From the NCBI RefSeq assembly GCF_015354245.1, contig NZ_JADKYZ010000003.1, positions 372,001 through 436,000 of the forward strand: a DNA stretch of 64,000 bases, in the 5' to 3' direction. The notes under the pieces were generated by a model. That model saw only the letters and a program-made list of their open reading frames with translations, was not told where the DNA came from and searched no databases. Origin of the DNA: Diaphorobacter caeni (GTDB lineage: Bacteria; Pseudomonadota; Gammaproteobacteria; Burkholderiales; Burkholderiaceae_C). Below are positions 15,930 through 25,674 of the stretch, piece after piece. Each line of letters starts with the position of its first letter. The first letter of the stretch is position 1. Made by a program: the position numbers and the translations under genes.

Positions 15930-16979
15930 TTAGTGCGCATGCCCCCAGTAGATCAGCGCATCACGCCCCTCCACCGACAGCGACACCTGCGCACCCACCG
16001 GCAGCAGCACCTTGGTCGCCACATGCCCGAACGGCAGATTGGTCAGCACGGGAGCCTTGATCTGCGAGCGCAGCCAGTCGATGGCGGTCTGCATCTTGTA
16101 GCCCTTGTCGTGCGGTGCCAGGCGGTAGCCGGTGAACTGGCCCATGATGATGGCCTTCTGGTTCTTGAGCACGCCCGCCTGCAGCAGCTGCGCGAACATG
16201 CGCTCTACGCGGTAGGGATGTTCGGCCACGTCTTCTAGGAACAGAATGCCGCCCTTGATCTGCGGGAAGTACGGCGTGCCGAGCAGCGAGCACAGCATGG
16301 CCATGTTGCCGCCCCAGAGCGTGGCGTTCTTGAAGTAGACATCGGGCACGGCGGGTTTGCCGTTCGCCAGAGGCTTTTCGTGGCCCATGCGCCAGCCGCT
16401 GCCTTCGCCGTGGCCGGTGAACAGGTCATCGAGGCAGGCGAGCATGATGTCATCGGGCTCGCCCTCCACACCCAGATCGGCGATCAGCGAGGGGCCGGAC
16501 CAGGTGGTCGCACCGGTCTGCGCGAGCACCGCGTTCTGGAAGGCGGTGAAGTCGCTCTGTCCGATGAAGCGCATGCCCTTTTCCACGGCCTTGGCGACGG
16601 CCTTGTACTTGATGCCCGGAAGAATGCGCGAGAGGCCGTAGCCACCGCGTCCAATCATCGCCACATCCGCGCCGCTGGCGGCTGCGCGGTGAATGGCAGC
16701 GAGACGGGTTTCATCGTCGCCCGCAAAGCGCGTGCTGCGCGCGAGCGCATCCTGATCGATCTCGACCTCGTGGCCCATGGCCTTCAGGCGCGCGACGCCA
16801 CGGCGGAACGCGGCCTTGTCGAGCACCGCGCTGGAAGGCGAATAAATGTAGATGTGCTGCGGGCCATGGTTGTGATCGCAGGCCGCGTGGCCGTGATGCC
16901 CATGGTCATGCGCGTCGTGGGCATGCGCGTCATGGTCGTGTTCGTGAACCGCTTTTTGTTTGGTGGCCAAGGCTGTCAT
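15930..16979 (-). CDS. ldcA: S66 LD-carboxypeptidase with histidine-rich N-terminal extension
   Basis: A 349-residue peptidase S66 enzyme. The catalytic Ser is Ser142 in 'FIGQSDFTAF'. The other triad members fit the Glu of 'ILFLEDVAEH' and the His of 'NLPFGHVATK'. LdcA removes the terminal D-Ala from tetrapeptides in cytoplasmic murein recycling. Unusually, residues 12-42 precede the catalytic domain as a run with 13 histidines plus aspartates and one cysteine ('HEHDHDAHAHDAHDHGHHGH'), a likely Zn, Ni or Cu-binding tail. No signal peptide is present. The neighbours give no metal-transport context. Confidence 0.85.
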   Translation of the reverse strand: MTALATKQKAVHEHDHDAHAHDAHDHGHHGHAACDHNHGPQHIYIYSPSSAVLDKAAFRRGVARLKAMGHEVEIDQDALARSTRFAGDDETRLAAIHRAAASGADVAMIGRGGYGLSRILPGIKYKAVAKAVEKGMRFIGQSDFTAFQNAVLAQTGATTWSGPSLIADLGVEGEPDDIMLACLDDLFTGHGEGSGWRMGHEKPLANGKPAVPDVYFKNATLWGGNMAMLCSLLGTPYFPQIKGGILFLEDVAEHPYRVERMFAQLLQAGVLKNQKAIIMGQFTGYRLAPHDKGYKMQTAIDWLRSQIKAPVLTNLPFGHVATKVLLPVGAQVSLSVEGRDALIYWGHAH

Positions 16980-17088
16980 CAGGCGCGCGCTGCGCCTGCT
17001 CCGAATGTAGTAGGGAGACCACCGCGTCGGCAGTGGTCAGAAATGTGAAGACCGCAGGTTCGACTGCGGTCAGAGCGTGATGGGATTC

Positions 17089-18756
<1,668 letters not shown>

Positions 18757-18831
18757 TCAACCCTCCGCACGGACAAGGCGCTCACTGTAGCGCAAGCACC
18801 GCGCCCATCGGCGAACGATTCCGCGAGCGTT

Positions 18832-19749
18832 TCAGCGCCTGCTCCGGCTGGCCTCGAACAGCCGCGTCGCCAGATCACGGATATCGTCCGCCATGCAAAG
18901 GCGCGCCAGCCATGTCGACGGCAGGCTGCGCGCGCCCCACATCGCACCGGCGATCTGGCCGGTGATCGCGGCGGTGGTGTCCGCGTCGTCGCCGAGGTTG
19001 GCCCCATCGAGCACCGCATCCCAGACGTTGTCGCGCCGCGCAAAGCACCAGAGCGCCGCTTCGAGGCTTTCGACCACATAGCCCGATCCGCGAATCTCGT
19101 CCCGGCCCTTATCCAGATAGCTGCCCTCTGCGATCCGCTGAATCCTGGGGCTTGCGAAATTCAGCCCCGCCAGATCCAGCACCTCGCGCTTGCTGCAACC
19201 ACTCAGGGCCCGGCCCAGCGCCACGGCGAACAAGCGGCAGGCATCCAGACATTCCGCAGCCCCGTGCGTGGTGCGCGAACTGAGCGCGGCCATCTCCTGC
19301 GCCAGCGCCTCGTCGCCGCAGTACCGCATGGCCACGGGCGCCAACCGCATCAGCGAGCCATTGCCCGCGCTCTGTGGATCGACGCTTCCCGCCAGCGGCT
19401 CGCCCGTCCGCAGAAACTGCTCGACGGCGGCGCGTGTCGCCATGCCGATGTCAAAGCAGCGCCCGGTCGAGCTCCAGTAGCCCCACTGGTACCAGTTCGC
19501 ATACCGCGTCATCTGGTCATGCGGGTCGCATGTGCCCTTGGTCAGCAGGCTCTCGGCCAGACACAAGGCCATCGAGGTGTCATCCGTCCACTGCCCGGCC
19601 TTGAGCGAAAACGGCCCGCCGCCGACCATGTCGATCACCGGTGTGAAGCTGCCGCGCGGCTGGAACTCCACGGTCGTGCCGACCGCGTCACCACAGGCGA
19701 GCCCCAGCAGCGCGCCGTGAAAGCGATCGAGCATGTCATCGTCACTCAT
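18832..19749 (-). CDS. ADP-ribosylglycohydrolase (DraG family)
   Basis: A 305-residue ADP-ribosylglycohydrolase. The metal motifs are intact: 'QWTDDTSMALCLAESLL' near residue 55 and 'NLGDDADTTAAITGQIAGAMWG' near residue 260. 'DRFHGALLGLACGDAVGTTVEF' is the family N-terminus. These Mg-dependent enzymes remove ADP-ribose from protein or small-molecule acceptors. The start at 19749 is chosen by an AAGG-type site and by the domain boundary. A start at 19779 would overlap the preceding gene. It is the last gene of a tight four-gene minus-strand operon with DUF4291, a crystallin J1-type protein and NADAR. Confidence 0.88.
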   Translation of the reverse strand: MSDDDMLDRFHGALLGLACGDAVGTTVEFQPRGSFTPVIDMVGGGPFSLKAGQWTDDTSMALCLAESLLTKGTCDPHDQMTRYANWYQWGYWSSTGRCFDIGMATRAAVEQFLRTGEPLAGSVDPQSAGNGSLMRLAPVAMRYCGDEALAQEMAALSSRTTHGAAECLDACRLFAVALGRALSGCSKREVLDLAGLNFASPRIQRIAEGSYLDKGRDEIRGSGYVVESLEAALWCFARRDNVWDAVLDGANLGDDADTTAAITGQIAGAMWGARSLPSTWLARLCMADDIRDLATRLFEASRSRR

Positions 19750-19754
19750 GTGCC

Positions 19755-20369
19755 TTACCCCTTTGCCTCTCCATCCCACGGATAGACCCGCTCCACCGGC
19801 GTCAACAGAAGCGGCTCATCATCCCGCGCGTGCGGCCGCTGCGCGTTCACGAAGTCCGTCATGTCGATGACCTCCAGCAGTTCGTCGCCCGCAAAACGGT
19901 GCAAGGCCTCGCCGCGCAGGCCGAGCTGCACGGCACGCCGCGCCAGCTTCATTCCGCTGGGCGCGTGGTCCGGGTCCCATTGCATGCGCACGTCGGAATC
20001 CGCCACGGCCTGCTGCCACGCCTCGTGACTCGCAAACCGCTGCGGATCGAAAGTCGATGCCACCGCAGCCCGCAGCAGCGACTCGAAGAAGGGCCGCGAT
20101 ATGCGCAGCCCAAGCACCTTCTCCTGACTCGGCTTGGTGCACCAGCCGCAGCGATACATCATCCAGAGGAAATTGGGCTTTATCCAGCTCATGCGGGAGA
20201 AACTGAAATCCGGCCCACCGAAGTGACCATGCGTGATCGCGAAATCGGCAATGGACGGGCGATATGCCTGATAGATGATCACCGACGCATCGTCGAAATG
20301 CGCGAGCACATGCTCGCCCGTCCCCGGCCAACGCGCCGCCTGAGCGAGATGCGCAGCGGTCTCAAGCAT
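19755..20369 (-). CDS. DUF4291 family protein
   Basis: A 204-residue DUF4291 protein. The family signature is clear: 'VLAHFDDASVIIYQAYRPSIADFAITHGHFGG' followed by 'RMSWIKPNFLWMMYRCGWCTKPSQEKVLGLRISRPFF', then 'VRMQWDPDHAPSG'. Biochemical function is not established. The invariant Trp/Arg/Lys-rich core suggests binding of a phosphorylated or adenylate ligand, which is inference. It overlaps the preceding gene by 8 bp and lies 5 bp before the ADP-ribosylglycohydrolase gene, so the three products are probably made together. Confidence 0.88.
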   Translation of the reverse strand: MLETAAHLAQAARWPGTGEHVLAHFDDASVIIYQAYRPSIADFAITHGHFGGPDFSFSRMSWIKPNFLWMMYRCGWCTKPSQEKVLGLRISRPFFESLLRAAVASTFDPQRFASHEAWQQAVADSDVRMQWDPDHAPSGMKLARRAVQLGLRGEALHRFAGDELLEVIDMTDFVNAQRPHARDDEPLLLTPVERVYPWDGEAKG

Positions 20370-20730
20370 CGCGGCCTCCCTCCTCTTGCGGAAACCGCCG
20401 GATCACCTCGATGCGGCCGACGATGTTCGCATTGAGTTCCGCAAGCTCTTCGGCCGGCACCCACCATTCCGTGTGGTGCGCCGCGCCGACCTGCTGCACG
20501 GCATAGCGGTCCATGAACGACTTGCGGACCGCAAACCGCGTGACGAAGCCGCTGCCGCTGGCCGGCACGTTCCAGTCGCGCGCGATCTCGGTGGCGTATT
20601 GCTCGTTGGTCACCGGATAGAAGATCGGCTGATCCGGCAGACGCGGTGGCCATTGGGTGAAGCCCGAGGCCTCGACCAGCGCGAGTTCATGCGGGCCGGT
20701 CGGTCTGTAGAGAGTGATGGTCTGGGTCAT
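20362..20730 (-). CDS. ADP-ribosylation/crystallin J1-type protein
   Basis: A 122-residue protein of the small family commonly annotated 'ADP-ribosylation/crystallin J1'. Visible blocks are 'TLYRPTGPHELALVEASGFTQWPPRLPDQPIFYPVTNEQYATEIARDWN' and 'HTEWWVPAEELAELNANIVGRI'. The name is historical: the sequence is not homologous to the large ADP-ribosylglycohydrolase fold, and its biochemical role is unknown. It lies 40 bp downstream of NADAR and overlaps DUF4291 by 8 bp, which ties it to the ADP-ribose island. Confidence 0.8.
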   Translation of the reverse strand: MTQTITLYRPTGPHELALVEASGFTQWPPRLPDQPIFYPVTNEQYATEIARDWNVPASGSGFVTRFAVRKSFMDRYAVQQVGAAHHTEWWVPAEELAELNANIVGRIEVIRRFPQEEGGRDA

Positions 20731-20770
20731 GTTTCCACCTCTTGTGGTTCATTGATGGTTGGATTCCTCG

Positions 20771-21349
20771 TCATTGCCCGGCTTCACTGCGCAGCCGCTC
20801 GCGCGCGGCCATCAGTGCAAATCCGAGCAGGTTCTGCCCGCGCCAGTTCTGCGGACGTTCGGCGTCGGGGTTGGATGCGCCCATGCCGATGCCCCAAATG
20901 CGGTCGCGCGGACTGGCCTCGACCAGCACGCGATGGCCTGTGCACAGCAGATAGTCGCGCAGCGCGGGGTTCTGGCCGAACTTGGCGACGTTGCCGTTCA
21001 CAACGATGTCAAAGCGTTCGGCATGCCAGCGCCCCTCATCGAAATGCCGCACGCCGCGCCCCAGCTGCTTGGCGCTGGCCGGGGACCCCGCGAGCAGCAC
21101 CTGCGCACGCGCCTCCTCGTCACCGAACAGGCGCGCCTTCTCGGCCATCATGAAGTGTTCGGCCGTGGGATAGCGCTCACCGTCGACGGTGAATTCCGCA
21201 TGGAACCACTGGCTGAAACAGCCCTTGCCGACGGAGCCATCTTTCTCGGGTTGATGACCCCAGAAAAACAGGTATTTGGGACGCAGGCCCGCATTGAGCT
21301 GCGAGAGCAGATCGGCCACCGTGCGGATTTCTGTCTTTGTATGGGTCAT
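20771..21349 (-). CDS. NADAR family protein (YbiA-like)
   Basis: A 192-residue NADAR domain protein. Family blocks are 'KYLFFWGHQPE', 'CFSQWFHAEFTVDGERYPTAEHFMMAEKARLFGD', 'AKQLGRGVRHFDEGRWHAERFDIV', 'YLLCTGHRVLVEASPRDRIWGIG' and 'NWRGQNLLGFALM'. NADAR/YbiA enzymes act as N-glycosidases on riboflavin-pathway intermediates, and NADAR domains serve as antitoxins in DarTG1-type systems, where they reverse guanine ADP-ribosylation. No DarT toxin is adjacent here. The gene leads the four-gene operon and faces the NrtR-like regulator across a 114-bp control region. An AAAGGG ribosome site precedes ATG 21349. Confidence 0.9.
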   Translation of the reverse strand: MTHTKTEIRTVADLLSQLNAGLRPKYLFFWGHQPEKDGSVGKGCFSQWFHAEFTVDGERYPTAEHFMMAEKARLFGDEEARAQVLLAGSPASAKQLGRGVRHFDEGRWHAERFDIVVNGNVAKFGQNPALRDYLLCTGHRVLVEASPRDRIWGIGMGASNPDAERPQNWRGQNLLGFALMAARERLRSEAGQ

Positions 21350-21463
21350 GTTGCGCCCTTTCTCTTGTTGGTTTTCTTGTTGAATCGGATATAAGTTGTT
21401 CAATGCAACTAAAAAGCAAGTTGTACAATACAACCCAATATCCCAGTCGTCAAGAGCCTCCGC
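21350..21463. promoter_or_regulatory. Paired palindromic operators between NADAR operon and NrtR-like gene
   Basis: Two near-identical 15-bp palindromes lie in the divergent region: GTTGTTCAATGCAAC at 21395-21409 and GTTGTACAATACAAC at 21420-21434, with centres 25 bp apart and two differing bases. The first is extended by one pair (A...T) at 21394 and 21410. The region is A/T-rich. TACAAT at 21424-21429 and, on the minus strand, TTATAT near the first palindrome resemble -10 elements, so bound regulator would block both promoters. The likely ligand-responsive regulator is the NrtR-like protein encoded next door. The assignment is inference from position and symmetry. Confidence 0.65.
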
Positions 21464-22207
21464 ATGACCGTTACCGTTCCTCGCGCAAAAACCAACGGCG
21501 TGCCCGACTTTCCGCGTCCGTTCACCACCGTCGACGTGGTGATCTTCTCCGTCGTGGATGCCCGGTTGAAGGTGCTGCTGGTCCAGCGCCCCGAAGGCGA
21601 GAGGGAGCCGTTTCCCGCGCTGTGGGCGCTGCCCGGCGGGTTTGTGAACGTCGATCTGGATGCGGACCTCGAGGCCTGCGCGCGCCGCAAGCTCAAGGAG
21701 AAGACCAGCGTCGACAGCCCCTATCTGGAGCAGCTCGGCAGTTGGGGCGGCAAGGCGCGCGATCCGCGCGGCTGGTCGGCCACGCATGTGTATTTCGCGC
21801 TGATTCCCAGCTCCGACATCACGCTCGCCAAGGGCGCGAACGCGGCCGACGTGGCGTGGTTCGAGGTCGACGAGATGCTCGCCCGCCCGAAGCTCGCCTT
21901 CGATCACGGCGACATCCTGCAGGCCGCCGTCGAGCGCCTGCGCGGCAAGGTCGAATACACCTCGCTGCCCGCGTTTCTGCTGGCCGAGCCCTTCACCCTG
22001 CCCCAGCTGCAGCAGGTCTACGAGACCGTGCTCGGCCGCCCGGTGGACAAAAGCGGCTTTCGCACCCGCATGCTGGCCGCGCAGTTTCTGGTGGAGGCCG
22101 GGCATGTCGAGGGCACATCCAACCGCCCGGCCATGGGCTACCGGCTTGCGGACCGGAGCGCGGCGGTGGTGTTTCCGCGCACTTTCAGTCCGCGCTCGGG
22201 AAGCTGA
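21464..22207 (+). CDS. nrtR: NrtR-like Nudix-winged-HTH transcriptional regulator
   Basis: A 247-residue protein with a Nudix domain (about residues 20-150) and a C-terminal winged helix-turn-helix (about 165-235, 'LPQLQQVYETVLGRPVDKSGFRTRMLA'). The Nudix box reads 'GGFVNVDLDADLEACARRKLKEKTSV': the REUxEE metal-binding core is replaced by RRKLKEK, so hydrolysis is unlikely and ligand sensing is expected. Known NrtR proteins repress NAD metabolism genes and bind ADP-ribose or related compounds. It is divergent from the NADAR/DUF4291/ADP-ribosylglycohydrolase operon and is the probable reader of the paired palindromes. Confidence 0.85.
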   Translation: MTVTVPRAKTNGVPDFPRPFTTVDVVIFSVVDARLKVLLVQRPEGEREPFPALWALPGGFVNVDLDADLEACARRKLKEKTSVDSPYLEQLGSWGGKARDPRGWSATHVYFALIPSSDITLAKGANAADVAWFEVDEMLARPKLAFDHGDILQAAVERLRGKVEYTSLPAFLLAEPFTLPQLQQVYETVLGRPVDKSGFRTRMLAAQFLVEAGHVEGTSNRPAMGYRLADRSAAVVFPRTFSPRSGS

Positions 22208-22302
22208 TCCGCCCCTCCCGGACCGGGTTATTCCGGCTGGGCGATAGCATGCTGGCGCGATCAACATTCGGGCTGTTTTATCACTGCAACGACGAACCCA
22301 AC

Positions 22303-22923
22303 ATGACCACTTTGATGATCAATCTCCCGGAAACCGGCGAACAGGCCACGGAGCAGACCATGTTCGGCGGCATGCCCAGCGCGCCAGCGGGCCAGCTCGA
22401 CTGGCCGACCTGCGCCTGCTGCAGCGGCAACATGCAGTTCCAGGGGCAGTTGCGCAACGAGGCCGACTCGACCTTGTTGCTGGTCTTCATGTGCCAGAAC
22501 GACCCCGGCGCGTGCGAGGAATGGGATGCCAACGAAGGCGGCAACAAAGTACTGGTGGTGCCGGCGAGTGACCTCCAATTGGTCGATCCCCCCGAAGAAG
22601 GCGAGACCGTCCGCGCCACGCGCTACGGGGCCACGCTGGTGGAGTCCGCCGAGCCCGACTACGACAAGGCCCGCCAAAAATGGGCCGAAGAGAGCGGCGA
22701 ATCCCCCCGCCGCGTGCTGGGCCAGATAGGCAGCGAGCCTTCGTGGCTTCAAGATGACGAGACGCCTGAGTGCGACGCCTGCGGCAAACCCATGCAATTG
22801 GCAGCGCAACTGGAGGAAGGGCCGGACCACGCAACGGAAATGAACTTCGGCGGAGGCTGCGCCTACGTGTTTCGCTGCGACTGCACGAAACCCGGTCTGG
22901 GCAAGCTGCTCTGGCAATGCTGA
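22303..22923 (+). CDS. Cysteine-rich protein with two zinc-ribbon-like halves (DUF1963/PDCD2-like)
   Basis: A 206-residue protein with two similar halves. Each begins with a Cys-x(1-2)-Cys knuckle next to a '(M)QF/LxxQL' strand: Cys37/39/40 with 'GNMQFQGQL', and Cys157/Cys160 with 'GKPMQLAAQL'. Further cysteines (64, 71, 186, 192, 194, 206) complete two likely metal sites. The pattern is that of the DUF1963/YwqG and PDCD2 C-terminal folds, so a zinc-stabilised protein-binding role is inferred. No enzyme motif is seen. The start at 22303 has no good ribosome site. An in-frame ATG at 22249 is an alternative. Confidence 0.65.
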   Translation: MTTLMINLPETGEQATEQTMFGGMPSAPAGQLDWPTCACCSGNMQFQGQLRNEADSTLLLVFMCQNDPGACEEWDANEGGNKVLVVPASDLQLVDPPEEGETVRATRYGATLVESAEPDYDKARQKWAEESGESPRRVLGQIGSEPSWLQDDETPECDACGKPMQLAAQLEEGPDHATEMNFGGGCAYVFRCDCTKPGLGKLLWQC

Positions 22924-22993
22924 TGCTGGATGGGAGCGGGGCATTCACCCGCCCTCCCCGGAATCCGGTCGATCCTGAGATAATCGCGCCCTT

Positions 22994-25000
22994 ATGTCTC
23001 TCCTGCCCCACCAGCTCGAACTGCTCTCCCCGGCCCGCGATGCCGACATCGGGATCGAAGCCATCAACCACGGCGCCGACGCCATCTACATCGGCGGTCC
23101 GGCCTTCGGCGCGCGCGCGACGGCGGGCAACGACATGCGCGATCTGGAGCGGCTCATCAAGCATGCGCACCGCTTCGGCAGCCGCATCTTCATCACGCTC
23201 AACACCATTCTGCGCGACGACGAACTCGAAGACGCGCGCAAGATGGCCTGGCAGATCTACGAGGCCGGAGCGGACGCGTTGATCATCCAGGACATGGGTC
23301 TGCTCGAGATCGACCTGCCGCCGATCCAGCTGCACGCGTCCACCCAGACCGACATCCGCACGCCCGAGAAGGCGCGCTTTCTGCAGGACGCGGGCCTGTC
23401 CCAGATCGTGCTGGCGCGCGAGCTCGATCTCCAGCAGATCGAGGCGATCCGTGCGGCGACCGACCCGAGCCGCACCACCATCGAGTTCTTCGTGCACGGC
23501 GCGCTGTGCGTGGCCTATTCGGGCCAGTGCTTCATCAGCCACGCGCACACCGGCCGCAGCGCCAATCGCGGCGACTGCAACCAGGCCTGCCGCCTGCCGT
23601 ATGAAGTGACGGACCAGAGCGGCCGCATCATCGCGCACGAAAAGCATGTGCTGTCGATGAAGGACAACAACCAGAGCGACAACCTGCGCGCGCTGATCGA
23701 CGCGGGCGTGCGCAGCTTCAAGATCGAGGGCCGCTACAAGGACATGGGCTACGTGAAGAACATCACGGCCCACTACCGCAAGCTGCTCGACGAGGTGATC
23801 GAGGAACGCGAATTCTCGGACGCGCCCCTGGCGCGCTCGTCCTCGGGGCTCACCACACTGTTCTTCGAACCCGATCCGGACCAGAACTTCAACCGCGAGT
23901 TCACCGACTATTTCGTCAACGGCCGCAAGGACGACATCGGCGCGTTCGACACGCCCAAGACGCCCGGCCGCTCCATCGGCTGGGTCACGCAGGTGGGCGA
24001 CAAGTGGTTCGAGCTGGAAACCGCCGACAAGGACATCGAACTGCACAACGGTGACGGCCTGTGCTACTACGACCTGCAGAAGGAACTGGTGGGCGTGCAC
24101 ATCAACCGCGTGGAATGCGTGCATGCCAAGAAAGGCATCTGGCGCGCGTTCCCCAAGAACGACATCAGCGAGTTCAAGGACCTGCGCAAGGGCCTCGAGA
24201 TCAACCGCAACCGCGACATGGACTGGGTGCGCACGCTCGAGAAGAAGTCGAGCGAGCGCCGCATCGGCATGTGGGCCGATTTCAAGGAAACCGCCAACGG
24301 CTTCGCGCTCACGCTGACCGACGAGGACGGCTTTGTCGGTGCCGCCGAGGTCGAGCAGGAGCACCAGAGCGCCACCGACGCCGCCAAGGCCGAAGCCACG
24401 CTGCGCGAGCAGCTCGGCCGTTTCGGCGCGACGATCTTCGAGGCGCACGACATCGCCCTCAACGTGTCCGAGCCCTGGTTCGTCCCCGCCTCCGTGCTCA
24501 ACCAGCTGCGCCGCGAGGCCGTGGCCTCGCTCGAGACAGCTCGCGCCGAAGGCTTTGTGCGCCTGCCGCGCGCCGTGCCGGTCGAGCCGCCCGTGCCCTT
24601 CCCTGAAGACACGCTCACCTACCTTGCCAACGTGTTCAACCAGAAGGCGCACGACTTCTACGTCAAGCACGGCGTGAAGGTGATCGACGCGGCCTACGAG
24701 AGCAAGGAAGAGGAAGGCGAAGTCAGCCTGATGATCACCAAGCACTGCGTGCGCTTCTCGATGAGCCTGTGCCCCAAGCAGGCCAAGGGCGTGATCGGCG
24801 TGAAGGGCACCATCAAGGCCGAGCCGCTGCAGCTCATCAACGGCAAGGAAAAGCTCACGCTGCGCTTTGACTGCAAGCCCTGCGAGATGCATGTGGTCGG
24901 CAAGATGAAGCGCTCGGTGATGAACCAGCACGCCAAAGACATGCAGGAGCATCCGATGCAGTTCTACCGCACGCGCCCCGCGCCACGCACCGGCGTCTGA
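22994..25000 (+). CDS. rlhA: U32 peptidase-like 23S rRNA C2501 hydroxylase RlhA
   Basis: A 668-residue peptidase U32-family protein. The N-terminal TIM barrel starts 'LELLSPARDADIGIEAINHGADAIYIGGPAFGARA'. The U32 signature with its cysteine cluster is at 'HGALCVAYSGQCFIS...RSANRGDCNQACRLPY', four Cys that likely hold an Fe-S cluster. A DUF3656-type C-terminal region with 'CPKQAKGVIGVKG' and 'FDCKPCEMHVVG' completes it. Length and the long C-terminus match RlhA (YdcP, 653 residues in E. coli), which hydroxylates C2501 of 23S rRNA, rather than the shorter TrhP/YegQ. The exonuclease gene follows 11 bp later. Confidence 0.88.
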   Translation: MSLLPHQLELLSPARDADIGIEAINHGADAIYIGGPAFGARATAGNDMRDLERLIKHAHRFGSRIFITLNTILRDDELEDARKMAWQIYEAGADALIIQDMGLLEIDLPPIQLHASTQTDIRTPEKARFLQDAGLSQIVLARELDLQQIEAIRAATDPSRTTIEFFVHGALCVAYSGQCFISHAHTGRSANRGDCNQACRLPYEVTDQSGRIIAHEKHVLSMKDNNQSDNLRALIDAGVRSFKIEGRYKDMGYVKNITAHYRKLLDEVIEEREFSDAPLARSSSGLTTLFFEPDPDQNFNREFTDYFVNGRKDDIGAFDTPKTPGRSIGWVTQVGDKWFELETADKDIELHNGDGLCYYDLQKELVGVHINRVECVHAKKGIWRAFPKNDISEFKDLRKGLEINRNRDMDWVRTLEKKSSERRIGMWADFKETANGFALTLTDEDGFVGAAEVEQEHQSATDAAKAEATLREQLGRFGATIFEAHDIALNVSEPWFVPASVLNQLRREAVASLETARAEGFVRLPRAVPVEPPVPFPEDTLTYLANVFNQKAHDFYVKHGVKVIDAAYESKEEEGEVSLMITKHCVRFSMSLCPKQAKGVIGVKGTIKAEPLQLINGKEKLTLRFDCKPCEMHVVGKMKRSVMNQHAKDMQEHPMQFYRTRPAPRTGV

Positions 25001-25011
25001 ACCGCAAGCTG

Positions 25012-25674
25012 ATGACGCGCCGCAAAGCACCGACCAAGGAAGAATCCGCGCTGCTGCCGCCGTTCGTGGCGCTCGCGGATTCGGCGATCCACATTCCCGC
25101 AAGCGACGAGGATTTCGCCCGCGCCCGCGCCGCCCTGCTCGCCGCGTCCGTGCTGGGTTTCGACACCGAGAGCAAGCCGCTCTTTCAGGTCGGCGCCAAG
25201 GACACCGGCCCGCACCTCGTGCAGTTCGCCACGACCACGGAATGCTGGCTGTTGCAGATGCGCCGCGCCGAGGCCTTTGCCCTCACCCGCGAGGTGCTCG
25301 GCGATGCACGCATCACCAAGGCGGGTTTCGGCCTCGACAACGATCGCAGCCAGCTGCAGGGCCGCCTGCAGGTCGAGATGCAGAACGTGATCGACCTCGA
25401 CCGCATCTTCAAGCGCCACGGCTTCGGCGCATCGACCGGAGTGCGCGCCGCCATCGCCATGGTGCTCGGCGAGAGCCTGCGCAAGTCCAAGAAGGTGACC
25501 ACCTCCAACTGGTCCAACGAACGCCTGACCGAAAGCCAGATCCGCTACGCGGCCAACGACGCCCATGCACCGGCGATGGTGTTCGCGCATCTGGCGACAT
25601 GGGAGGCGAAGCAGCCGCCTGCGCCTGCCCGTCCAGCTCCCCGGCCGCGCACTGCGGCACAATCGGGCACATAA
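25012..25674 (+). CDS. 3'-5' exonuclease, RNase D/WRN-like (DEDDy)
   Basis: A 220-residue single-domain DEDD exonuclease. Exo I is 'LGFDTESKPLF' (Asp-x-Glu), Exo II is 'ITKAGFGLDNDRSQLQ' (Asp), and Exo III is 'QIRYAANDAHAPAMVF' (Tyr-x3-Asp), giving the DEDDy type. It lacks the HRDC domains of full RNase D, so it resembles stand-alone small exonucleases that trim RNA or DNA 3' ends. It lies 11 bp after rlhA and is probably co-transcribed, hinting at a role in RNA metabolism. Confidence 0.85.
   Translation: MTRRKAPTKEESALLPPFVALADSAIHIPASDEDFARARAALLAASVLGFDTESKPLFQVGAKDTGPHLVQFATTTECWLLQMRRAEAFALTREVLGDARITKAGFGLDNDRSQLQGRLQVEMQNVIDLDRIFKRHGFGASTGVRAAIAMVLGESLRKSKKVTTSNWSNERLTESQIRYAANDAHAPAMVFAHLATWEAKQPPAPARPAPRPRTAAQSGT

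Noticed and set aside
18832-22207. A DarTG-type toxin-antitoxin system
   Set aside because: NADAR is present but no DarT ADP-ribosyltransferase is encoded in or next to the island.
21337-22923. A single long frame covering the NrtR-like region and the Cys-rich protein
   Set aside because: The first part is an out-of-frame shadow of the Nudix regulator. Only the last 206 codons show a real protein pattern.
22487-25102. An 871-codon open frame opposite rlhA
   Set aside because: Antisense shadow of a well-supported gene, with no domain and an atypical His/Val/Leu-rich composition.
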